A stretch of DNA of 5,811 nucleotides from JBGPYM01 sp041493205 (GTDB lineage: Bacteria > Bacteroidota > Ignavibacteria > UBA10030 > UBA6906). A program made the position numbers and the translations under genes. The DNA lies in contig JBGPYM010000206.1 in NCBI GenBank assembly GCA_041493205.1, positions 1-5,811 on the forward strand, given 5' to 3'. Below the pieces are notes generated by a model. It worked only from the letters and a program-made list of their open reading frames with translations, ran no database searches and was not told the DNA's origin. Shown here in pieces: positions 1-5,810 of the stretch (positions are counted from its first letter, which is position 1; every line of letters begins with the position of its first letter).

Positions 1-1516
1 CCCCGAACTGGCGGTATTCCTTGCCGAGCGACTGGAGACAATGCGGGCACGTGACGACGATGGTCCTGACCTTGTAGCGGTTCAGCGTCGCCACGTTCTC
101 CGCAATCAGGGTCTGTGCAAGATATTCGTTCCCCATCCGCCGGGCCGGATCGCCGTTGCATTTTTCTTCCGTTCCGAGGATGGCGAAGTTCACGCCCGCA
201 ATCTGCATCAGCCGGGCGAATGCCCGTGAGACCTTTGTGTACCGGGCGTCATACGACCCGGCACAGCCGACCCAGAAGAGGACATCGGCCGTTTGCACGT
301 CGGCCATCCGTGGAATGTCGAGCCCCTCCGCCCAGTCTGCCCGCGAGGAATGGCCGAACCCCCAGGGCGTGAAATTCCGCTCCAGATTTGAAAAGGTCGC
401 CTTTAATTCCTCCGGGAAACGCGATTCGTTGAGCACCAGGCCGCGCCGGAGCTCCACGATCGTGTCGACATGCTCGATCATCACGGGGCACTCGTGCACG
501 CAGGCCATGCAGGTGGTGCATGCCCAGAGCTCCTGCTCCGTGATGAAATTGTCGAGGAGCTGATGGTCCGCAGCGCCCTGCGCCCCCAGTTCCATTGTCC
601 GTGCACGGACATCAACGATGATTTTCTTCGGGTTCAGGAGTTTCCCGGTGGCGTTCGCCGGGCAGGCGGAGGTGCAGCGGCCGCATTCGGTGCAGGTGTA
701 CCCGTCCAGGAGCTGCTTCCAGGTCAGGTCCCCGACGTCTGTCGCGCCGAATTTTGTCGCATGTTCGTCCGCCAGGTTGACGGGCGCCAGACTCCCCCGC
801 GGCCCGAGGTTGGAAAACCAGACGTTCGGGATGGACGTCAGTACGTGCAGGTGCTTGGAATACGGCAGGTAATTCAGGAAGCCAAGCACCGCCAGCATGT
901 GACCCCAGAAAAAGAGCAGGAACCAGTTCGCGGCGCTCTCACCGGCAAAGAGCGGGGCAAGGCGCGCGGCGAGAAACCGGCCTCCCCCGGAGGCGTCCCC
1001 TTCCAAGGCGCAACGGGCGGCATTCTGGCCGAACATCGTCACCATGACGCTCAATATCAGGGAGAGGATAAGCACGGCGTCCCATCGCGCGTGTCCTTTC
1101 ACGTTGAGCCGGGCCGGCGGTGCGACAAGGCGGCGCACGATGGACACGAGCGCCGATGCGACAACGCCCGCGCCGAAGAGATCGCCGCAAAACGTCAGCG
1201 GCCTGTAGAGCGGACCGAGGAACGCAAGGGAGAACCCGGGCATCAGTCCTTCGCCGATCGACTCCAGCACTGCAGACAGCAGAACGACGAATCCCCAGAA
1301 GATGAGAACATGGAGGATTCCTGCAAATGGCTCCCGCAGAATTTTCGATTGGCCGAGAGCGATGGTGAGGACGCGGCGGAGCCGATCGCCGGTGTGGTCA
1401 AACCGGTTGTCTTTCTTGCCGAGCCGGAGGGTGGTGATCAGGCGCCACGAATTCCTGGCAAAGAATCCGAGCGCTGCGGCGAGCACTGCCGCAAAGAGGA
1501 GGGTGTTGAGGGACAT
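1..1516 (-). CDS. Membrane-bound heterodisulfide reductase-like Fe-S oxidoreductase (ETF:menaquinone oxidoreductase type), 3' end cut off by window
   Basis: Translating the minus strand from the ATG at 1516 gives 505 residues with no stop before the window edge. Residues 1-230 form a NarI-like cytochrome b part with about five hydrophobic segments (near 2-20, 65-87, 107-131, 147-165, 198-218). Candidate heme ligands are H69 (LHVLIFWG), H206 (FWGHM) and H222/H224 (YSKHLH). Two 4Fe-4S motifs follow: C275, C278, C281, C285 (CTECGRCTSACP) and C333, C336, C339, C343 (CTTCMACVHECP). Then comes the first CCG-type domain with C418, C453 (KCNGDPARR) and the C490-P-H-C493 pair. Relatives run to about 650-700 residues, so a second CCG domain probably lies beyond the edge. 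Family members (EMO/FadF-like, HdrD-related) pass electrons from ETF, reduced by acyl-CoA dehydrogenases, to menaquinone. That role here is inferred; ETF genes are not in view. AGGA lies 7 bases before the ATG. An in-frame ATG at 1531 is a less likely start. Confidence 0.9.
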   Translation of the reverse strand, partial: MSLNTLLFAAVLAAALGFFARNSWRLITTLRLGKKDNRFDHTGDRLRRVLTIALGQSKILREPFAGILHVLIFWGFVVLLSAVLESIGEGLMPGFSLAFLGPLYRPLTFCGDLFGAGVVASALVSIVRRLVAPPARLNVKGHARWDAVLILSLILSVMVTMFGQNAARCALEGDASGGGRFLAARLAPLFAGESAANWFLLFFWGHMLAVLGFLNYLPYSKHLHVLTSIPNVWFSNLGPRGSLAPVNLADEHATKFGATDVGDLTWKQLLDGYTCTECGRCTSACPANATGKLLNPKKIIVDVRARTMELGAQGAADHQLLDNFITEQELWACTTCMACVHECPVMIEHVDTIVELRRGLVLNESRFPEELKATFSNLERNFTPWGFGHSSRADWAEGLDIPRMADVQTADVLFWVGCAGSYDARYTKVSRAFARLMQIAGVNFAILGTEEKCNGDPARRMGNEYLAQTLIAENVATLNRYKVRTIVVTCPHCLQSLGKEYRQFG

Positions 1517-1535
1517 GAATGATTCCTGCATTCAT
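1515..1535 (-). promoter_or_regulatory. Ribosome binding site inside a 7-bp hairpin at the start of the Fe-S oxidoreductase gene
   Basis: On the minus strand a perfect inverted repeat (ATGAATG / CATTCAT) flanks a 7-base loop, CAGGAAT. The loop holds the AGGA Shine-Dalgarno sequence (1524-1527), and the 3' arm runs into the first two bases of the ATG at 1516. The sequence is seen directly. A regulatory role is inference: the stem has only two G-C pairs and several 7-bp hairpins are expected by chance in a window this size. The AGGA itself is useful because it favours the start at 1516 over the in-frame ATG at 1531. Confidence 0.4.
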
Positions 1536-1541
1536 CATAAC

Positions 1542-2441
1542 TCAATCGACGAGCATCTCGCCTTCCACCACCGTCACCGCCCGTCCGCCGATCTGCACGG
1601 AGGTCACCTGCGATCCCTGCACCGCGAGTTTGATCGTCACGCGGCCTTTCCTGCCGATCACGTCCCCCTGCTCTCCGATGATTGTCACCGTATCGCCCAC
1701 GGGCTCTACTTCGCCGCGTTCGAACAGGTATGCGCCCAACGGTCCGTTGGACGAACCCGTAACCGGATCCTCGTTAATGCCCACGGTCGGGGCGAAAAAC
1801 CGGGAATGCACATGCGATCCCTTATCCACCGTCTCGGTGGTGAACACGCAGAGACCGCTCAGATTGCGGTTGCTCAAAAACTGAGACATCGCGAAAAAAT
1901 TCGGCTTCATCGAAAAGATGGTGTGCAGCCGGCGAATGGGCACGAACAGATCATTTGTGACAACAATGGGCATCCTGTTTTCAAATTCTTCGAGGGTGAT
2001 GTTCAGGATGCGCATCACGTCCAGCTTGTACTGGCCGGCGCGGACAAACTCGGGGAGGGAGAGGCCGAACAGCACGTCGATCGCGTCACGGGTCTTCTCG
2101 ACCGACACCGGGAGAACCCCCGATTTTGTCTCCAGGTTGAACGAATAGGATCCCGGATTCTCCATCCCGAACTTGCCGTCTTCGGCCAGCGCATGAAAGC
2201 TCGCGACCGTGGCGTGTCCGCAGAGCGGCACCTCCACCGTCGGCGTAAACCAGCGGATGCGGAGCTGCGCCCCCGGTATGGTCGCAGGGAGAATGAAGGC
2301 CGTCTCCGGCACCGACATCTCACGGGCGATCATCTGCATCTGCCGTTCGGAGAGTCCCTCACCGGCCACCACCACCCCTGCCGGGTTGCCCGTCAGGGGT
2401 GTTTCGGTAAATGCATCAACCTGCTTGACAGTGATCTTCAT
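1542..2441 (-). CDS. PhzF-family isomerase-like protein
   Basis: A complete 299-residue protein, the usual length for the family, which has a diaminopimelate-epimerase-like two-domain fold. The N-terminal hallmark VDAFTETPLTGNPAGVV spans residues 8-24. E46 (VPETAF) matches the catalytic glutamate of PhzF (E45). Next comes RWFTPTVEVPLCGHAT (63-78) with H76. The second-domain motif GINEDPVTGSSNGP (221-234) carries D225 and S230, matching D208 and S213 of Pseudomonas PhzF. The later EQGDVIGR (257-264) also resembles true PhzF. PhzF isomerises trans-2,3-dihydro-3-hydroxyanthranilate in phenazine synthesis, but most family members occur without phenazine genes and have unknown substrates. No phenazine gene is near, so the substrate is left open. 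The protein is cytosolic, with no signal peptide. The ATG lies 9 bases after the stop of the upstream gene with no clear Shine-Dalgarno sequence, so translational coupling is likely. The Fe-S oxidoreductase gene follows after 25 bases. Confidence 0.9.
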   Translation of the reverse strand: MKITVKQVDAFTETPLTGNPAGVVVAGEGLSERQMQMIAREMSVPETAFILPATIPGAQLRIRWFTPTVEVPLCGHATVASFHALAEDGKFGMENPGSYSFNLETKSGVLPVSVEKTRDAIDVLFGLSLPEFVRAGQYKLDVMRILNITLEEFENRMPIVVTNDLFVPIRRLHTIFSMKPNFFAMSQFLSNRNLSGLCVFTTETVDKGSHVHSRFFAPTVGINEDPVTGSSNGPLGAYLFERGEVEPVGDTVTIIGEQGDVIGRKGRVTIKLAVQGSQVTSVQIGGRAVTVVEGEMLVD

Positions 2442-2450
2442 GATGGATGG

Positions 2451-3314
2451 CTATGTGCGCACCGGGATTGCCGTCAACGTCCTTCGTCCGCGAACAAACA
2501 ACAGCGTCTCTCCGATGACGAGAAACGCATCTGGAGCAGGAAACGACACCGCCTCATCGATCGTAACCCGGAACAGCAATGCGCGCTGCGTGCGTTGAAT
2601 CACCGCGAGAAGACTGCGGTACCGCGGCGCATCCTTCGTCGATGCAGGGTCATGTTCATGGAATCCGACGATGATACGGTCACCGATGTCAACATACTCG
2701 ACCGGGCCCGCGATGGAATCCGCAAGGTTTGCCTCCCTGAAGAGCAGGGAGAGCTCGGAATCCCCTGCTGCACCTTCGGGAAGAATCACGGGGAAGAGAA
2801 CATCACTAAGCACTTCATCATTTCCGCGTCCGGGCAGTGTGCTGCCCCCGGTGTCCGGTCCGATTTCCCTGATGATCGCCCCCGTTCTCCGGTCCAGTTC
2901 ACACTGAAGTGCCGCACCGGAGAGAGTACGCGCCGCCCGCACATTACCCTGCAGCGTCGCCACGCACGTCAATTCACTGTTGCTCCACAGAAAAGTGCCG
3001 GTGGCAACATCGACGCCGGTGATTCCTCTGTGCTCCGGCATATCCGGCGAGGCGTATCCGTGCAGCAACAGCGTGTCGCGGTAGACAGTTTCAATGCCTG
3101 TCCACCATTGTTCGCCGTACGTCTGTTCTTTCCAGAGGGATCTGCCGTCGGAGAGATCAACGCAGAAAAACGACGCTGTTCTGGTCTCAATGTCCCGCTC
3201 CTCCCCGACAAGCATGCCGCCGGACGCGGGCTGGAGCCGCCAGAGTATCCCCTTCGTCGTGTACTCCCATGAAGGCCGGAATGCCTGTCTTCGCAAGAGA
3301 TTGAAGAACGGCAT
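2451..3314 (-). CDS. Uncharacterised PQQ-like-repeat protein, possibly DUF4905 family
   Basis: A 287-residue protein counted from the ATG at 3314. Function is not recognised. It contains repeat-like stretches of the kind seen in beta-propeller (PQQ-like) proteins: FFCVDLSDGRSLW (49-61) and GVDVATGTFLW (100-110), with the pattern hydrophobic-D-x-x-x-G-x-x-x-W. Between them are WWTGIE (70-75) and LHGYASPDMPEHRG (84-97), which I recall from DUF4905 proteins of Bacteroidota; this is memory, not a search. There is no signal peptide, membrane segment or cysteine motif, so it is probably cytosolic. The frame stays open upstream to a TTG at 3365 that would add 17 residues. I prefer the ATG at 3314: the TTG version overlaps the predicted promoter, and the extra residues do not look like part of the fold. 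Neither start has a good Shine-Dalgarno sequence. It lies first in the downstream gene group and sits 9 bases before the PhzF-like gene. Confidence 0.75.
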   Translation of the reverse strand: MPFFNLLRRQAFRPSWEYTTKGILWRLQPASGGMLVGEERDIETRTASFFCVDLSDGRSLWKEQTYGEQWWTGIETVYRDTLLLHGYASPDMPEHRGITGVDVATGTFLWSNSELTCVATLQGNVRAARTLSGAALQCELDRRTGAIIREIGPDTGGSTLPGRGNDEVLSDVLFPVILPEGAAGDSELSLLFREANLADSIAGPVEYVDIGDRIIVGFHEHDPASTKDAPRYRSLLAVIQRTQRALLFRVTIDEAVSFPAPDAFLVIGETLLFVRGRRTLTAIPVRT

Positions 3315-3355
3315 GAAGTGTGGACTATCGGACCGATTCGCTAAAATCTTTGAAC

Positions 3356-3384
3356 AAGATAACAAGCAAATAACGGAACTTCAA
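3356..3384 (-). promoter_or_regulatory. Candidate promoter for the downstream three genes
   Basis: Reading the minus strand, TTGAAG (3379-3384) and TATCTT (3356-3361) are separated by 17 bases. Each matches 4 of 6 positions of the -35 and -10 consensus. The -10 with its next bases, TATCTTG, also loosely fits the Bacteroidota -7 element TAnnTTTG. Transcription would begin near 3349, giving a leader of about 35 bases before the ATG at 3314. The 60 bases at 3341-3400 are 30 percent GC, far below the surrounding genes, which suits a promoter. The match is imperfect and unproven. Confidence 0.35.
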
Positions 3385-3400
3385 TAGGAAAACTCCTATT
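3383..3400. repeat. Perfect 7-bp inverted repeat with 4-base spacer after rdgB
   Basis: The plus strand reads aatagga-aaac-tcctatt, two exact inverted arms. It starts 2 bases beyond the rdgB stop codon and overlaps the candidate -35 element by two bases. Only two of seven pairs are G-C and no T-run follows on the minus strand, so it is a poor intrinsic terminator. It could be an operator or a weak RNA hairpin, or chance. Its left arm on the minus strand contains AGGAG, a Shine-Dalgarno-like sequence. Confidence 0.4.
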
Positions 3401-3402
3401 CG

Positions 3403-4020
3403 CTACTTTGAAAGCTCTCGCGCACCGCTGAAATACTCCCTCAAGACCGGGCGGATATTTTGCATCGCTTTCCCCCGGTGGCTGTTGGAGTTCTTTGATT
3501 CCGGGTCCAATTCGGCAAATGTTCTGCTCTCTCCTGTGGGGAGAAAGAGCGGATCGTATCCGAACCCCGCGTCCCCCCGCGGTTCCTCGATGATCGAGCC
3601 TGCGCAGATTCCTTCGGCGGCCGAAGGCACGCGGCCGGGAGCCATGAACGTCAGCACGCAGCGGAATCGGGCACCGCGGCGCCTGGGTGCGACGCCCTTC
3701 ATGACCCGCAAAAGCTTTGCTACGTTGTCTGCGTACGTGGCACCTTCGCCGGCATACCGGGAAGAATGGACGCCCGGCGCCATCGCGAGGTAGTACACCT
3801 CCAGCCCGGTATCGTCCGCCAGCGCGGGGAGCCCGGTCGCCTGATACACGGCTGCCCCTTTCAGCGAGGAATTCTCCTCGAGCGTCTCGCCTGTTTCGGG
3901 TATCATGCCGATTGCGGGAAAACTATCGAGGGTCAGGACCTCGACCTCCAGCCCGGAGAGTATCGCGCGGAACTCCGCCGCTTTGTCACGGTTGTGCGTT
4001 GCAATCACGAGGCGTTTCAT
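3403..4020 (-). CDS. rdgB: XTP/dITP pyrophosphatase (RdgB/HAM1 family)
   Basis: A complete 205-residue protein, close to the usual length of about 200. It hydrolyses non-canonical purine triphosphates (dITP, ITP, XTP) to the monophosphate and pyrophosphate, keeping deaminated bases out of DNA and RNA; cytosolic and Mg-dependent. The N-terminal IATHNRDKAAEF (6-17) is the nucleotide-binding motif (E. coli has LATGNVGKVREL). ETGETLEENSSLKG (42-55), LADDTGLEV (67-75, with the acidic pair D69/D70, one of which corresponds to the catalytic D69 of E. coli), APGVHSSRYAGE (81-92), GFGYDPLF (152-159) and SHRGKA (180-185) are all present, so the active site looks intact. The ATG at 4020 has AGGGA (4029-4033) 8 bases upstream. 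It lies 21 bases after the amidohydrolase stop, consistent with one operon with radA. Confidence 0.96.
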   Translation of the reverse strand: MKRLVIATHNRDKAAEFRAILSGLEVEVLTLDSFPAIGMIPETGETLEENSSLKGAAVYQATGLPALADDTGLEVYYLAMAPGVHSSRYAGEGATYADNVAKLLRVMKGVAPRRRGARFRCVLTFMAPGRVPSAAEGICAGSIIEEPRGDAGFGYDPLFLPTGESRTFAELDPESKNSNSHRGKAMQNIRPVLREYFSGARELSK

Positions 4021-4028
4021 GCAATGAT

Positions 4029-4033
4029 TCCCT
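4029..4033 (-). promoter_or_regulatory. Ribosome binding site of rdgB
   Basis: AGGGA on the minus strand, 8 bases before the ATG at 4020, supports that start. The surrounding leader GCAGGGAATCATTGCATG closely resembles the leader of the Fe-S oxidoreductase gene (GCAGGAATCATTCATG). Confidence 0.55.
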
Positions 4034-4041
4034 GCTGAGTC

Positions 4042-5400
4042 TCAGTGGACGCGCCGGAGGAGGGCCTGCAGCTCCTGCCGTGCCGTTGCAATGATCCGGT
4101 CTTCATCCAGAGTGATGTGGCGCCTATCCCGGTAGACCCATGCTCCGTCTATCATGACAGAGCGCACATGATCCGCGTTGCCGCTGTACACAAGAGCCGA
4201 ATACACGCTTGCAGTACCGGAGGGGTTCCAGACGCGGTTCAAATCGAGAAGCACAAGGTCTGCTTTCTTTCCCTGCTCGATGCTTCCGGTCGCGTTGCCG
4301 ATGCCGAGGGTTGCGGCACCGCCGAGTGTCGCCATCGCAAACACCGACTCCGCGTCCATTGCCGAGGGGCCGTGGACGGGCTTCTGAATCAACGCCGCCA
4401 GCCGCATCTCTTCAAACATGTCGAGCCGGTTATTGCACGCCGCGCCGTCCGCCCCGAGAGAAACCGTCACGCCGCGTCGCATCAACGCTGGAATCGGTGC
4501 AATGCCGGAGCCGAGTTTCAGGTTTGAGGAGGGACAGTGGAGAACCTTCGCAGTGTGATCCGCAAGCAGTCCGATCTCCCGGTCGTTCAGCCAGATGCAG
4601 TGCGCCAGGCAGGTGTTCGACCGGAGAATCCCCAGGGAGTCGAAGTACTCGAGGTTGTCCATCCGGCATCGTTCCCGGACGGCGTGCAGCTCCGTCCTGT
4701 TCTCCGCGGCGTGCGTATGAAAGAGCATCCCCGGGAATTCGGCCGTCATGGCATGGGCCTCGCGGAGCAATTCCTCGGTACAGGAGAGAACGAAGCGCGG
4801 TGCGACTGCGTACATCAGCCTCCCTCCCGCGGCCCCATGCCACTCCCGGGCCTCCTCGCGCGTAGACCGGAGCGCGTCGCCGGTCGGTTCCCGGAGGGCC
4901 GGCGTGAGCGTGTTGATGTCCATCATCGCCTTTCCGATGAAGGCGCGCATGCCTGACTCCGTGATGGCGGCGGCGATTTCCTCCTCGTGTCGCACGCTTC
5001 CCATATCCATGATCGTCGTCGTGCCGGAGCGGATCAGCTCCGCATTCCCCAGCAGCGCGGAGGCGCTCAGGGACGCCTGTGTGTGTGCGTCTTCGAAAGG
5101 AAAAATCCGGCGTGATAGCCAGTCGAGGAGCTCGAGATCGTCCGCCAGTCCGCGGAAGATGGTCTGGCAGAGGTGCATGTGGGTCTGGATGAAACCCGGG
5201 ATGAGGACGTGATCGCCGGCTTCGTGCACAATGCCGTCGAACGCGGGAAGGGCGTGCAGCTCCTCCGCAGTCAGCACCGCCTCGATGGCGGTCCCGTTGA
5301 CCAGAACGGCGCCGCCGCGGAGAATCCTCCGCCCGGCGTCCATGGTTACGATCACCCCCGGTTTCAGGAGCACACGGCGGGTTCCGGAGGAGGAAGTCAT
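4042..5400 (-). CDS. Amidohydrolase, probable 5'-deoxyadenosine / S-adenosylhomocysteine deaminase
   Basis: From the ATG at 5400 the protein has 452 residues, typical for the MtaD/TrzN/AtzB branch of the amidohydrolase superfamily. An N-terminal beta-sandwich strand region (7-66) is followed by the metal-dependent barrel: H74 and H76 (GFIQTHMHLCQT), H230 with E233 (HTHAAE), H267 (AHCIW) and D318 (LGADGAACNN). These match the ligands and acid/base residues of Thermotoga TM0936. SIEQGKKADLVLLD (373-386) returns to the sandwich domain. FRGLADDLELLDWL (82-95) and HCPSSNLKLGSGIAP (288-302) resemble proteins annotated as 5'-deoxyadenosine deaminase. Such enzymes convert 5'-deoxyadenosine, a radical-SAM by-product, or SAH/MTA into the inosine analogue and ammonia. 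The s-triazine hydrolases (TrzN, AtzB) are close relatives and cannot be excluded. The frame is open upstream to 5505, but that start would run 109 bases into radA. The ATGA overlap at 5397-5400 favours the start at 5400. Confidence 0.88.
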   Translation of the reverse strand: MTSSSGTRRVLLKPGVIVTMDAGRRILRGGAVLVNGTAIEAVLTAEELHALPAFDGIVHEAGDHVLIPGFIQTHMHLCQTIFRGLADDLELLDWLSRRIFPFEDAHTQASLSASALLGNAELIRSGTTTIMDMGSVRHEEEIAAAITESGMRAFIGKAMMDINTLTPALREPTGDALRSTREEAREWHGAAGGRLMYAVAPRFVLSCTEELLREAHAMTAEFPGMLFHTHAAENRTELHAVRERCRMDNLEYFDSLGILRSNTCLAHCIWLNDREIGLLADHTAKVLHCPSSNLKLGSGIAPIPALMRRGVTVSLGADGAACNNRLDMFEEMRLAALIQKPVHGPSAMDAESVFAMATLGGAATLGIGNATGSIEQGKKADLVLLDLNRVWNPSGTASVYSALVYSGNADHVRSVMIDGAWVYRDRRHITLDEDRIIATARQELQALLRRVH

Positions 5401-5810
5401 GTGCCGACGAGCGTCGCGATAGCCTGATCGACCGTTTGAATTTCGACGAGTTCGATGCCGGCGCGCGGAGCCATTGCGCGGGCATTGTTCCTGGGGAGAA
5501 TGCATCGCGTAAAGCCGAGCTTCGCAGCTTCGGCAACGCGCTTTTCCACCTGGCTCACGGTGCGGATTTCTCCCCCAAGGCCGATTTCTCCGATCGCCAC
5601 CGCGACGGGATCAACGGGGACATCACGCAGGCTCGAGACAATGGAGACAGCCATGCCGAGATCGACCGCGGGCTCGTCCACGCGCACACCGCCCGCCACA
5701 TTGACGAACACGTCGTACTGGCCGACATGCACACCGACTCTTTTCTCCAGGACGGCCAGGAGCATCTGCAGCCGCCGGGCATCGAACCCGGTCGAGCTGC
5801 GCTGCGGTAC
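5397..5810 (-). CDS. radA: DNA repair protein RadA (Sms), C-terminal part only
   Basis: The last 137 residues of RadA; the 5' part, with the zinc finger, RecA-like ATPase and KNRFG motif, lies beyond the right edge. RadA is a RecA-related ATPase/helicase that drives branch migration of recombination intermediates in the cytosol. The visible piece is the Lon-like (LonC) domain. It begins VPQRSSTGFDARRLQ and continues with LLAVLEKRVGVHVGQYDVFV, GGVRVDEPAVDLGMA, SSLRDVPVDP, AIGEIGLGGEIRTV and the EKRVAEAAKLGF helix, all typical of RadA. The catalytic serine region of Lon is replaced here by DEPAVDL, as in the family, so no protease activity is expected. Its TGA stop overlaps the next ATG by ATGA, indicating co-translation with the amidohydrolase gene. 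No frameshift or stop is seen in the visible part. Confidence 0.96.
   Translation of the reverse strand, partial: VPQRSSTGFDARRLQMLLAVLEKRVGVHVGQYDVFVNVAGGVRVDEPAVDLGMAVSIVSSLRDVPVDPVAVAIGEIGLGGEIRTVSQVEKRVAEAAKLGFTRCILPRNNARAMAPRAGIELVEIQTVDQAIATLVGT

Noticed and set aside
470..1522. Plus-strand open frame of 350 codons
   Set aside because: It is fully antisense to the Fe-S oxidoreductase gene, whose cysteine motifs and membrane helices are clear. The plus-strand translation is low-complexity and charged.
1302..3272. Plus-strand open frame of 656 codons antisense to three genes
   Set aside because: It crosses the ends of three convincing minus-strand genes, is rich in Arg and His, and shows no recognisable domain. 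It is explained by GC-rich codon use of the opposite strand.
3315..3365. TTG start at 3365 for the PQQ-like-repeat protein
   Set aside because: No Shine-Dalgarno sequence precedes it, it falls inside the predicted promoter, and the 17 extra residues look non-coding. The ATG at 3314 gives a better N-terminus.
3383..3400. Intrinsic terminator after rdgB
   Set aside because: The stem has only two G-C pairs and no T-run follows on the minus strand, so it was recorded only as an inverted repeat.
5401..5505. N-terminal extension of the amidohydrolase to an ATG at 5505
   Set aside because: It would overlap the well-conserved end of RadA by 109 bases, and the added residues are Arg-rich and unlike the family. 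The ATGA junction at 5397-5400 is a better start.
4430..5536. Minus-strand frame of 368 codons overlapping the amidohydrolase
   Set aside because: It is a shifted frame of the real gene, rich in Arg, and lacks the metal-binding motifs, which lie in the 4042-5400 frame.
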